Shown in pieces: positions 38,376 to 46,538 of a stretch of DNA of 64,000 nt; positions within the stretch are counted from its first letter, which is position 1; the number at the start of each line of letters is the position of its first letter. The translations under genes were made by a program, and so were the position numbers. Source of the stretch: Micromonospora sp045209745 (GTDB lineage: Bacteria > Actinomycetota > Actinomycetes > Mycobacteriales > Micromonosporaceae); NCBI RefSeq assembly GCF_045209745.1, contig NZ_CP109273.1, positions 1 through 64,000 of the forward strand. Direction: 5' to 3'. The notes under the pieces were generated by a model. That model searched no databases, was not told the DNA's origin, and worked only from the letters and a program-made list of their open reading frames with translations.

Positions 38376-38507
38376 CCGTTGCTCAACAGCATAGATTCAC
38401 CAACTTCGACCACTACCAGGCACTCCGCTTGGGCGAAAGTTGCCGTATCGCCCGATTATTGAGTTCGGAACCCCGAGCTCAACCCACCGCCGCCAGAGGT
38501 TCCTAGA
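38376..38507 (-). promoter_or_regulatory. leader of CRISPR array 2
   Basis: The 132 bp next to the newest repeat of array 2. It matches the array 1 leader in order and distance: CAACAGC/ATTCA at 12-30 bp, GATTATTGAGTTCGGAAC at about 85 bp and GGTTCCTAGATCA at about 123-135 bp. In array 1 the last block ends in the cas2 stop codon. This leader appears to have been copied from, or to share an ancestor with, a cas2-adjacent leader. Confidence 0.65.
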
Positions 38508-38800
38508 TCAACTGATCCAGCGCCGTGATCGCGACGCCGTGCACCGCCGACTGAACGTGCCCAGTACCTCCTGATCAGTGAAACATCCGCGAAAGATCGA
38601 CCATAGATGCTTGGCCAGCCAGACCTCCTCGGCAGCGGCCTGTGCCTAGGCGCGGAGAGCTGACTTGCGTCCCAGAAGGATCACCCGCGTCGATCGGAAT
38701 TGGCGGCCAGCTCGATCGATGCGTCGAAAAGCGTTAGCTCGACGGGCGATCAGGTCGAGCACGGGCATCGGGTCGAGTAGGTCAGCGACACCATCCTCCG
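38508..38800 (-). pseudogene. decayed reading frame beyond leader 2, family not recognised
   Basis: One minus-strand frame reads as plausible protein (GVADLLDPMPVLDLIARRAN, then FRRIDRAGRQFRSTRVILLG). It meets an in-frame TAG, and continues AQAAAEEVWLAKHLWSIFRG before degenerating and stopping at 38508. It does not resemble Cas2, although it occupies the place cas2 has beside array 1. I cannot name the family. It may be a remnant that captured the array leader during a rearrangement. Confidence 0.3.
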
Positions 38801-38909
38801 CCCGAGGCAGGCGAGGACCCGTCGCAGAAAGTAGGCCATCACCTGAGCCGATCGAGGGTTTAAGACGGTGAGCGGGACACTCGGCACGACTCCCATCAAC
38901 TGCTGAGCA

Positions 38910-39677
38910 TCACGTCTCTGTATCGTCGAAGATGGCCTCTTTAGCGGTGCGGGCGAGGGTGGCTTGGGTGCTCGCGCTGATTCCGAGGCGGTTCGAGTGG
39001 AAGATGACGTGCAACGCGATGATTCGGCGGATTCCGCGTGTGAGCTTGCCCGAATCACGGAGGGTGCGCAGTGCCTCCCCGGTGTCTTCGAAGGAGCTCA
39101 GCCAGTCGCCGGGGATGCCGCCGGCACGAGGTGAGCCGAGCAGGAGACGGCGGACATCGGCGGTGAGATCAGTCCATGCTCGAAGGTCCTGGGTGGGTGC
39201 TGGGCTCGCCAACGCGCGGCGCTGATCAGCGATCTTGGCCCAGACATCACCTTGCTCGTTGATGTCGAGGCCAGCGGCGCGCATGAGCGCGGTGCACAGG
39301 ATGAGTGCGTGTTCCCGCCGGTCGTCGGGGTTGTCGCTGAGGTAGTCCAGGAGGTGGTGACTGTCGTGGTGGAACAGGACGTGGGCGGCGCTCATGCTGG
39401 CGGATCCACCGAAGGCATGGGTTTCTGGTTCGTAGATGTCGGTGGTCCAGTGGACGGTATCGGTGAGGAGTAGGTGCACTAGATCGTTGGTGGGCGTGGC
39501 GGGGAGGTAGCGGATCCGCCACGGGCCTTTGCGGATGAACCACCACGAGGTGATGAGGCCTTCGGCTTCGGCAACGGGTAGCACGCGGGTGAGGTGTTCG
39601 ACGGCTTGCCTCTCCCGTTGCCTGGGGTCTGGGCCGGGGTAGGCGAGGTTCACCTGCTTCCAGGAGTTCTGTTCCAT
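38910..39677 (-). CDS. thiopeptide-type bacteriocin biosynthesis protein (stand-alone SpaB_C domain)
   Basis: 255 residues from ATG 39677. The whole protein is a SpaB_C/Lant_dehydr_C-type domain: WKQVNLAYPGPDPRQRERQA, GLITSWWFIRKGPWRIRYLP, then EPETHAFGGSASMSAAHVLF and LILCTALMRAAGLDINEQGD. In full LanB enzymes this domain eliminates glutamate from glutamylated Ser/Thr; stand-alone versions act in FxLD clusters and, in thiopeptides, as cyclases. Here it is the last gene of the lanthipeptide operon, 27 bp after lanC, alongside a full-length LanB. Its separate task is not known. Confidence 0.85.
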   Translation of the reverse strand: MEQNSWKQVNLAYPGPDPRQRERQAVEHLTRVLPVAEAEGLITSWWFIRKGPWRIRYLPATPTNDLVHLLLTDTVHWTTDIYEPETHAFGGSASMSAAHVLFHHDSHHLLDYLSDNPDDRREHALILCTALMRAAGLDINEQGDVWAKIADQRRALASPAPTQDLRAWTDLTADVRRLLLGSPRAGGIPGDWLSSFEDTGEALRTLRDSGKLTRGIRRIIALHVIFHSNRLGISASTQATLARTAKEAIFDDTET

Positions 39678-39703
39678 GAGTGCCGTCCCATCATGTTGGC
39701 GGG

Positions 39704-40780
39704 TTAGCAAAGGAGCAGGCAGGCGTCCCACGAGGTCTTCGTGGTTCCGGTCGCGGCCAGGGCGGCGCCGGATGTCCCGTCGAGGAAGCCTGCGGGTTCG
39801 CTGGCGGCACCTGGCCCCTGCTGGTGGAGACGCTGCAGTCGTGCGAGGGGTATGGGTGTGAGGGAGTCGGCGGCGATGCGGCGTGCGGTCGTCAGGAGTC
39901 CGGCGGTCCCGTGGCACAGGCTGCGGTCGGTGAGTTGCCCGATCTGGGTCGGGTCGTTCAGGCAAGCGATGAGCACACTCTCGGCGACCCGTTGACGTGT
40001 GGTGTCGCCGAGGGCAAGCGCGGTGAGCTGCTGGGCGCGGGCGATGCCGGGGGTGCCGTAGCACCAGGACGGCCGGAGTGGTCCGCGTTCGCTTGGATAG
40101 CCCCGGTCGAGGTCGTCGAGCGTGATGGTCTGGGGCCACCATGGGCCGGTGTTGGTGTGGCGTTGCCAGGTGTCGAGCCATTGGCAGATGCGGTTGATTG
40201 CCTGGGTTTGTTCGTCGACGGCGATGCCATCGCGGAGGGTGAGCGCCAGGAGTGCCAGTGGCCCGGTGATGCCGTGGGCGATGCCGTGGTTGCTGTGGCC
40301 TCCGGCTGGTCCTGGCCCGGTGCGGTTGGGGCCGTGTCGGCACCACCAGCCGGGGAGTTCGCCGATGGGTTCGGTGAGTCGTACGAGGTAGGTCAGTACC
40401 TCGCGGAGGAGATCGAGGTCCCCGATGCGACGCAGGACGACGCCGAGGCCGGTGAGGCCGCGGATGAGGTCAAATTCGGCGTACGCGGGCTGTTGGCGTT
40501 GGTCGATGCGGCGGTGTGCGGTCTGCAGCCGTCGGCGGGTCGCCGTGGCAGTCCCGGCTGCGGCAACGGCTTGGGCCCGGGTAAGCGCGGGATGGTCGGA
40601 CGCGGCGAGGACGAATGCGAGCGCGGGTACGCCGTAGTAGAGGCTCGCGTTGTCGGTGGCGCTAACGCCGTCGGCGGTCGCCTGCTGGAGCGCGTCGTAT
40701 GCCGCGTTCCACCTGCCGGTTTCGAGGTGCCAGAGGGCGAGGCCGACTGCCCCGTCGGCGAGTGACTGTCCTGTGGTCAT
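39704..40780 (-). CDS. lanthionine synthetase C family protein (LanC-like cyclase)
   Basis: 358 residues. The cyclase adds cysteine thiols to dehydrated residues to close lanthionine rings. The three zinc ligands are present: C240 (SWCYGTPG) and C289-H290 (LCHGTAG). The active-site region NHGIAHGITGP (about H169) and RGYPSERG are also visible. The start ATG overlaps the end of the lanB gene by 4 bp, so the two are made together. Length is slightly below nisin-type LanC but normal for actinomycete class I cyclases. Confidence 0.9.
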   Translation of the reverse strand: MTTGQSLADGAVGLALWHLETGRWNAAYDALQQATADGVSATDNASLYYGVPALAFVLAASDHPALTRAQAVAAAGTATATRRRLQTAHRRIDQRQQPAYAEFDLIRGLTGLGVVLRRIGDLDLLREVLTYLVRLTEPIGELPGWWCRHGPNRTGPGPAGGHSNHGIAHGITGPLALLALTLRDGIAVDEQTQAINRICQWLDTWQRHTNTGPWWPQTITLDDLDRGYPSERGPLRPSWCYGTPGIARAQQLTALALGDTTRQRVAESVLIACLNDPTQIGQLTDRSLCHGTAGLLTTARRIAADSLTPIPLARLQRLHQQGPGAASEPAGFLDGTSGAALAATGTTKTSWDACLLLC

Positions 40781-43542
40781 GACGCGCTGCGGATGAGGGT
40801 GGTGTGGGCGGCGGCGCGGGCGAGGCGAAGACAGTGCCGTTCGGAGGCGAGGTCGACGCCGATCATGCGGGCGTGGTGCAGGTGGAGCAGGTCGGCCAGC
40901 ACTTGGTCCGGGTCGAGGCCGTCTCGGTCGACGAGTGCCCGGTAAGCCGTCAGCGCCGTGGTGAGCGCCGCTGTCAGTTCGTCGTCTCGGTGGGTTCGGC
41001 GGGCCTGGTTGAGCTGGGTGGGGTCCAGGCGGGGGCCGCTGCGGTGCGGGACATGCTCGGACATCCAACGTGGGCCGTCGCCCGTGAAACCGTGGGCCAT
41101 GGTAATCATGCTGGCGGCGGTGGTGACGTGCCGGTCGCCGGTCAGGTTCGCGAGGACGGCGCGGGAGTCGGCGGCGAACACGGCTTCGGCTGCGGCCAGG
41201 GTGGGCCCGCTGCCGTGGCGTGTCTCGGGTCGGTAGGTGGCCAGGCTGTAGTCAGCCAGGAGGCTCTGCTCGTCGAGCCGCTCGGTCCATCGGGCAACGT
41301 CGCGGACAACGGTGGCGAACTGGTTGGGGGCGCGTAGTGGGATACGCAGCCGCAGGTGGGGGTCTGGATCGGGGTAGCGCAGGAACCACCAGCCAGCCGG
41401 CAACACCTTGAGGCGTTTCGACAGGTCGGCGAGGATGTGCTCGGTTCGGCCGGTGAGGCGGGCATCCAGCCAGAGCGATTGGCCGGGGCGGTGCTGGACG
41501 GTGCTGGCGGGCCGCGCCGGTCGAGGAGGCAGGTCGTCGTGCGGCGGGGTGCGGGTCAGGGTGAGTAGGAGTTCGGCGGGTCTGCCGTCAATCCAGCCGG
41601 CCCGTCCCGGCGCCTCGGTGAGTGTGGCGTGTCTGTGCCGGTCGAGGTGGCTACGTAGCAGCGCCAGGTGGGCGGTGTCGTCCAGGTCGAGGCGTAGCCG
41701 TGTGTCACCGCTGCCAAGGAGTACGTCTGCGGGTAGCCGGTGCTGTTCGCGGTGCCGCTGCCAGGCCGCCCACCACTGGCGCCACGTCGCACTACGCCCG
41801 GGTAGTGCCGCTGCGGTGGTGATCCAGCGGGCCGGGTGCAGGATCGACCGGCCTCGCCGTACACGTGGCAGGAACGGCAGGCCGTGGCAGCGGCCCCAAT
41901 CGAACGGGACGCACGGTGCCGTCCACGCGATGGGGATCTCCGTCAGGAACCGGATGAGCGGCTGCTGGAGCGTCGGTAACAGCAGGCAGTTGAGCAGCAT
42001 GGGCTCGACCGGCCGGCCTGTCGTACGCGACACGAGCCAAAGCCGCTGACCGTCACCTGCGACGGCCAGGTCCGCGAGCGTCCACCGCGGGCCGGGGTGG
42101 AAGTCGCCGACCGGCAGGACGGGCAGCAGCTCCGGGGCACGGGCGAGAGCGGCCAGCCGGCTGCCCAGTGGAGGACCGGATAGCTGTACGGCGTCCGCGC
42201 CCGGCAGCGCCGTCGGCAGGTGGGTGTAGACGTCCGAGAACACCGCGAGTTCGGACGGGGTGAAAAGGTGTAGAAACCGGCCCGCTGCGGCGCCTGCGTG
42301 GCGAGCGCCGCTGACAATCGTGAGCGTGAAGTCGCCTCGGTCGAGGTCCCGGAGCGTAGCTGCGGCGAGTGTGAACTGAAGTTCGGTGTGCGGGACCGGA
42401 GGCCGGTCGTCGTCACCGCGCAACTGGTCGATCAGTTCGGCGTCGAGCACCACCTCAACGCAGTCCTGCAGGGCCGCGCGCTGGGCGAGTTCCGCCAGGA
42501 GGACATCGCGCGCAGTCAGCCCCGCCGGGTCGCGGCGGGGTGAGCCGCGGTAGCCGGCGGGGAAGCCCAGGACGCGTAGGACGTCGCGCAGCGGTACGGC
42601 CGCGCCTGGTCCCCAGCGTTCGATGAACGCGGAGTGGTAGGCAGCCCAGCCCTGTAGGCGCGGTGCCACGCTGACAAGTACTGCGGCGGCCTCGCACGCC
42701 TCGCGGACCACGGCCGGTGGCAGCGTTACAGAGCAATCGACGCGCAGGTCAACCTGGACACGCTCGCCAGGGTCAGGCAGGTCGATGCGCTGACTGAGGT
42801 AGGCGACTGGATCGGTCACCGTAATTGGTGGGCGGACCTCGGACACGAGGACGCCTGCGGCCACGAGTGCGGCAAGGAGCCGCTCGGCGCCGTCCGGCAG
42901 GTTCGCGGTGGTCCGCTCAACCATCCGGGCCGTCAAGTCGACGAACGCGATTGGTGAGCTGGCGAGCTGCACCGCCAGTCGTACCGGGTTGGTGAGGTCG
43001 ATTTCCACGTCGCTGATCCGGTCACCGTCGCTGTGGCCGCAGGGCACCACCCACGTACCGCCGCGCGGATACCCGATCGGATTCGTGACGACCCTGACCG
43101 AGCGGAGCACGTGCAGGTTCCGTTCCACCTGGGCTGTGTGCTCGGCGATGAACCGGCCATCGGGGCACCTCACCTCCCGGTGCTCGGCACCCCAGCGGAC
43201 TGCCGCGCGCGGGCCAAGCTGCACGGGAGCGACTCCGGCGAATCGACCGAACGGCGTCGCGCGCGTCGTCCACCTCAGGAGGTACCGGAGCGTCGCCTCC
43301 ACCACGCGGCGCAGTCTCGGCCCGGTCACGGCATGGTCGGCGAGTACGCGGGCGACCTGGTTGGCCAGCGGTGGCGCCGCGTGGGTAACGGCAGCGGCGA
43401 ACCCTGGCAGCGCCCAGGCCTGCAGTAGCCATTCCCGCCATTGCTCTGGCTGCCCGACGGCCAGGTCGGGCCACGTCGGCAGCGTCAGATCGGAAGGGTA
43501 GGACGCCGCCCTGATCAGGGCTGCACCCGTCGCTTGGAACAT
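40777..43542 (-). CDS. lantibiotic dehydratase LanB (full length)
   Basis: 921 residues containing both halves of LanB. The N-terminal tRNA-dependent glutamylation domain (about 40-640) includes LRYLLRWTTRATPFGRFAGV, the hallmark, and FTPSELAVFSDVYTHLP. The C-terminal glutamate-elimination domain includes WWFLRYPDPDPHLRLRIPL and YRPETRHGSGPTLAAAEAVF. It dehydrates Ser/Thr of the precursor encoded just upstream. AGGAG lies before the ATG. A G/C hairpin (43586-43619) separates it from the precursor gene. It overlaps lanC by 4 bp. Confidence 0.93.
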   Translation of the reverse strand: MFQATGAALIRAASYPSDLTLPTWPDLAVGQPEQWREWLLQAWALPGFAAAVTHAAPPLANQVARVLADHAVTGPRLRRVVEATLRYLLRWTTRATPFGRFAGVAPVQLGPRAAVRWGAEHREVRCPDGRFIAEHTAQVERNLHVLRSVRVVTNPIGYPRGGTWVVPCGHSDGDRISDVEIDLTNPVRLAVQLASSPIAFVDLTARMVERTTANLPDGAERLLAALVAAGVLVSEVRPPITVTDPVAYLSQRIDLPDPGERVQVDLRVDCSVTLPPAVVREACEAAAVLVSVAPRLQGWAAYHSAFIERWGPGAAVPLRDVLRVLGFPAGYRGSPRRDPAGLTARDVLLAELAQRAALQDCVEVVLDAELIDQLRGDDDRPPVPHTELQFTLAAATLRDLDRGDFTLTIVSGARHAGAAAGRFLHLFTPSELAVFSDVYTHLPTALPGADAVQLSGPPLGSRLAALARAPELLPVLPVGDFHPGPRWTLADLAVAGDGQRLWLVSRTTGRPVEPMLLNCLLLPTLQQPLIRFLTEIPIAWTAPCVPFDWGRCHGLPFLPRVRRGRSILHPARWITTAAALPGRSATWRQWWAAWQRHREQHRLPADVLLGSGDTRLRLDLDDTAHLALLRSHLDRHRHATLTEAPGRAGWIDGRPAELLLTLTRTPPHDDLPPRPARPASTVQHRPGQSLWLDARLTGRTEHILADLSKRLKVLPAGWWFLRYPDPDPHLRLRIPLRAPNQFATVVRDVARWTERLDEQSLLADYSLATYRPETRHGSGPTLAAAEAVFAADSRAVLANLTGDRHVTTAASMITMAHGFTGDGPRWMSEHVPHRSGPRLDPTQLNQARRTHRDDELTAALTTALTAYRALVDRDGLDPDQVLADLLHLHHARMIGVDLASERHCLRLARAAAHTTLIRSAS

Positions 43543-43585
43543 CGCGCGCTCCTGGAAACCGGCGGGGCAAAGGGGGGGATGTGAG

Positions 43586-43619
43586 GGTGGGGCCCAACCT
43601 CGTGAGGTCGGACCCCACC
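43586..43619 (-). terminator. hairpin between precursor and lanB, probable partial terminator
   Basis: GGTGGGG (43586-43592) pairs with CCCCACC (43613-43619), and inside it AACCTC with GAGGTC-type bases extend the stem around a short loop. It lies just after the precursor stop codon on the minus strand. Partial terminators at this place commonly give more precursor than enzyme mRNA in RiPP operons. Confidence 0.5.
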
Positions 43620-43633
43620 GCGCGGCGCCGCTG

Positions 43634-43798
43634 TTACTTGCCGCCGCCGGAGCAGGCGCTCGAGCCGGTGTTGCCCGACCCGCAGCCGTCGTCCGTGGCA
43701 GTCGCGTACGCGCTCAACGCCGGGCCAGCGTCGACCAACCGGAGGTTGAGCTCACCATCATCGCGCTCCGGGCCGACCTCATACTCGTCGAACTCCAT
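43634..43798 (-). CDS. FxLD-type lanthipeptide precursor
   Basis: 54 residues, starting MEFDEYEVGPERDDGEL. A leader with the hydrophobic motif LNLRLVDAGPAL is followed by ATATDDGCGSGNTG and SSACSGGGK. The two cysteines (39 and 49) and nearby Ser/Thr would allow two (methyl)lanthionine rings. The canonical FxLD motif is altered to LNLR, but the TDDGCG segment and the neighbouring FxLD methyltransferase place it in the family. The ATG overlaps the methyltransferase stop by one base (TGATG). No protease or dedicated exporter lies in the operon. Confidence 0.85.
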   Translation of the reverse strand: MEFDEYEVGPERDDGELNLRLVDAGPALSAYATATDDGCGSGNTGSSACSGGGK

Positions 43799-45054
43799 CA
43801 GGACTTCCTTCCCTCAGTGATGAAGGCCAGGACGATGCGACTGTGCCGCTTGTCCACGGCCGTCCCGGCCGGCAAGTCGCCGTCGGGGGTCTGCGCGGGC
43901 AGAACGCGCAGCGCCGGCGCGGGACAGCCAGCGCTCACCCAAGCCCGCATGTGCGCAACCATTCGCCCCGCTGCAGCGGCCGCCGCGGAGGTGTCAGGGC
44001 CGTGGGCGTACGCGCCCAAATCGAACGCGTCGCCGGTCCACCGCAGCTCCGACCGGTAGGCGAACGTGCCGTCGTCGTGCAGGACAGCAGGGGTCCCGAA
44101 CCGCCACGACGGCGCGACGACACCGGACGAGATGGCCGCGTCCTGTGCGGTCAGCACCACGAACTCCTGTCCCGCGGCGGCGAGGCGAGTCGCAAGCCAC
44201 AGGTCCAAGTCCGCCAGCACGGTGGGAGGCGGCAGGCTTACTCCGGCCCATGCCTCCTGCCGGGGCGTCTCGAGCAGGCCGTCGAGGCCCTGAGAGGGAA
44301 TCTGCTGGCCCTCATCGAGCCGCAGGTGGACCCCGTCGGCCACGTCCACGTACTGCACGTCGTACGCCCCGTCGCCCTGCACCGGCACGAACCCGCACTG
44401 CCGCTCACTCACGCTGACCAGGCCGACACCGGCACGACGCAGCGCCCACGATCGAGTCATCCCGAACGTGCGCAGCGGCACCACCAGGACACCGTCGTCG
44501 GTGAGCTGCTCGCGCCATGCCGGCGGGATGTCCCACGCTCCAGCGGTGACGATGATCAGGTCGTACCGGCGGCCAGGCTCTACAGGATGTTCGGCGTCGG
44601 CGCACACGACCTTGACGTCGTCGTAACCTGCCGCCTTGAGGCAGTCGACTGCCCGGTCGGTAACCTCAGGATCGATGTCCACCGTGGTCACGGAACCGGC
44701 CGCGCCGACGAGTTCCCACAGCAGCGAGGCGTTGTAGCCGCCGCTACCGATCTCCAGCACGTGACGGCCGCGGAGGCCGCCGAGCGCGTCGGCCGCTTGG
44801 CCGAGCATCTCCGCGATGAGGAACGGCGCCGAGACCGAGCTGATGTTCTCCTCACCGCGCCGCTTCGTGATGACCGCCCTGTTCTCGTACGCCTCCTCCA
44901 GGGGAAGGCCCAGCGTGAACAGCTCGCGAGGTACCGTCCGCATCGCCGCCTCCACCTCCGGCCGCAGCGTCAAGCCCTTGTCGGCATGATCGGCTGCCAG
45001 CTGATTGACCATCGCTTGGCGCAGATTTTCGCTGTTGATCGTTCCGACGCTCAT
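43798..45054 (-). CDS. methyltransferase, FxLD system (isoaspartate O-methyltransferase-like)
   Basis: 418 residues. The N-terminal PIMT-like domain has the SAM motif HVLEIGSGGYNASLLWELVG (98-117), with DPEV and AWDIPPAWREQL downstream. The C-terminal region (about 240-418, GVHLRLDEGQQIPSQGLDGL and RVLPAQTPDGDLPAG) is specific to the FxLD group. Related lanthipeptide methyltransferases esterify an Asp so that it cyclises and becomes isoaspartate; the DD in the precursor core is a candidate substrate. This is the first gene of the operon, coupled by TGATG to the precursor. A tandem GGTCGG site lies about 190 bp upstream. Confidence 0.92.
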   Translation of the reverse strand: MSVGTINSENLRQAMVNQLAADHADKGLTLRPEVEAAMRTVPRELFTLGLPLEEAYENRAVITKRRGEENISSVSAPFLIAEMLGQAADALGGLRGRHVLEIGSGGYNASLLWELVGAAGSVTTVDIDPEVTDRAVDCLKAAGYDDVKVVCADAEHPVEPGRRYDLIIVTAGAWDIPPAWREQLTDDGVLVVPLRTFGMTRSWALRRAGVGLVSVSERQCGFVPVQGDGAYDVQYVDVADGVHLRLDEGQQIPSQGLDGLLETPRQEAWAGVSLPPPTVLADLDLWLATRLAAAGQEFVVLTAQDAAISSGVVAPSWRFGTPAVLHDDGTFAYRSELRWTGDAFDLGAYAHGPDTSAAAAAAGRMVAHMRAWVSAGCPAPALRVLPAQTPDGDLPAGTAVDKRHSRIVLAFITEGRKS

Positions 45055-45247
45055 GAACGTCCCCTCCGACTATTCGAGCCGCTACGGCTCGCGGCAGCTC
45101 GGTGCTTGCAACGATCAATCCGTGCGGGAGCACCCGATCCAGTCGCGTTCTCAACCGACGGCCGGGAGGTGAGCCTCCACGGAACCCGCAAGGCTCACGA
45201 ATCCGATATCATCACTCCGTGCGCTCAGACTCCCCCAGCGTGCAGCG

Positions 45248-45300
45248 GCTGGGAATGCCGACCTGCGGTCCGACCTCGTGTGCCGACCTAAGGTCCGACG
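45248..45300 (-). promoter_or_regulatory. tandem-hexamer regulatory site upstream of the lanthipeptide operon
   Basis: Read on the minus strand: CGTCGG, then GGTCGG three times, with starts 12, 13 and 12 bp apart, followed directly by CATTCCCAGC. The same arrangement, base for base in the repeats and tail, occurs at 51911-51964 pointing at another operon. It lies about 190 bp before the methyltransferase start. Direct hexamer repeats at about one helical turn suggest binding of a multimeric activator or repressor. Confidence 0.75.
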
Positions 45301-46538
45301 GGGGGCTGAGCTGTGCAAACCTTCGGGCGCGAGAGCTCTTCTACCGCTCGTCGCGATGCCGAGGCGGGCGCAGGCGCGTACGCATCGGGGGCAGATTGGC
45401 CGCTACCGTGATCATGCTGATCACCCCCATGCGATGTAACGCTGCATCAATTTAGGTCGCCACTCGCTAACAGCTCTATCCCCCGGCACAGCGCTGCTTC
45501 GCCGCGAATCCGGACGCCTCCCGCGATCGTTTACGCCCCACGGTCGTATGGTTCCGCCACGGACCTAATTTGGGCCACCCATTACTTCAATAGACGCCGC
45601 ATATTCGGCGCGACGACGGCCCGGGTCGCCACTACTCGTAACGGCATCGAGGTTGCGGCGCCTATGTCGACATCAAGTTCTCGCTGGCACAGCGCGGGTC
45701 GCGGCAGATGTGCACGTTGGAGATGCCCCGCGAAGTTGCGGATGAGCGGGATATTTGCTCGGTGCGGACGGATGCGAGGCTGAACGCGTAACTTCCCGAT
45801 CGACGTACACGTGGACCACCCCGGGCTGCCCGGCAGTCTAGTATCACCCTGGACGCGTCGGTGTATCTGAAGACGAGCAAAGCGCGGTGAAGTGTCACGG
45901 AACCGGGCTCACCGTGCGCAGGTCGACGACATTTTCGCCCAGGTGGAGATTCTCGCCGGGCTTCTCGACTCGTACGCCCCGGACGCCCGCCAGTCCCTGA
46001 GCCGGCGCGACGCCCGCCCGCCGGTGACGCCCGCATGAGCTTGGTGTCGGCGTTCATGCCGATCTGGATCCTTCGGCGGCGATCGGGTCCTCTGATCAGG
46101 CCGTGCAGTACAGCAAAGCCCGCAGGACCCGTTGGAGAAGTGGCCGGTGCCGGCGAAGCGCGGGTTGAGCGCTGCGTTGAGGTTCAGACCAGCCGGTCGA
46201 ACGGCATGCCTGCCACCGCAGCAGCAAGCTCGGGTCCGGCATCGGTCCCGGTCGCAGAACGCATTGCGTCCAGTGAGCGACTTGCCATCGGGGCGCTCCT
46301 CGAGAACTCGCCGGGGCGGATCATGCTACCCACCGCTCGCCAGCGGCTACCGCGGCCGTTCCGGCCGCTTCCGACGCAGGTCAAACCGTCAGGAAACGTG
46401 CGTGATCAACGACAGAGCCGGATTTCCAATCGTGAGGGACGCTCATCCAGCGAGCCGGCGGCATGCACTCCTGCCGCGCGGTGACCGGTAAGGTGCTCAG
46501 GTCAGATATTCCCCACGGAAGGACTGGGATCTAGCGCA
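45301..46538. other. gene-poor region
   Basis: About 1.2 kb between the lanthipeptide promoter region and the TIGR02391-type gene. Codon patterns are poor and frames are mostly broken, so it looks like decayed DNA. The only stretch with a protein-like appearance is the small frame at 45892-46038. The final 60 bp carry the promoter/ribosome-binding region of the next gene (ACGGAAGGACTGGG). Confidence 0.4.
45892..46038 (+). CDS. possible small protein or gene remnant
   Basis: A 48-codon frame from a GTG. The middle reads as a helix, QVDDIFAQVEILAGLLDSYA, followed by a basic tail ending RPPVTPA. It lacks a clear ribosome-binding site and could be the 3' end of a lost gene. I do not recognise it. 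Confidence 0.25.
   Translation: MSRNRAHRAQVDDIFAQVEILAGLLDSYAPDARQSLSRRDARPPVTPA

Noticed and set aside
35681..38413. Very long minus-strand frame (609 residues) and similar frames through array 2
   Set aside because: Same artefact; the repeating RPVFGPGEDRN and SSPGPKTGRS units are the array 2 repeat.
38910..41068. Long upstream extensions of the SpaB_C and LanC frames
   Set aside because: They are low-complexity His/Pro/Arg sequence overlapping the next gene; ATG 39677 and ATG 40780 begin the family-like sequence.
45662..46484. Minus- and plus-strand frames of 66-150 residues in the gene-poor region
   Set aside because: They are Arg/Ser/Ala-rich, mutually overlapping, without ribosome-binding sites or family-like motifs.
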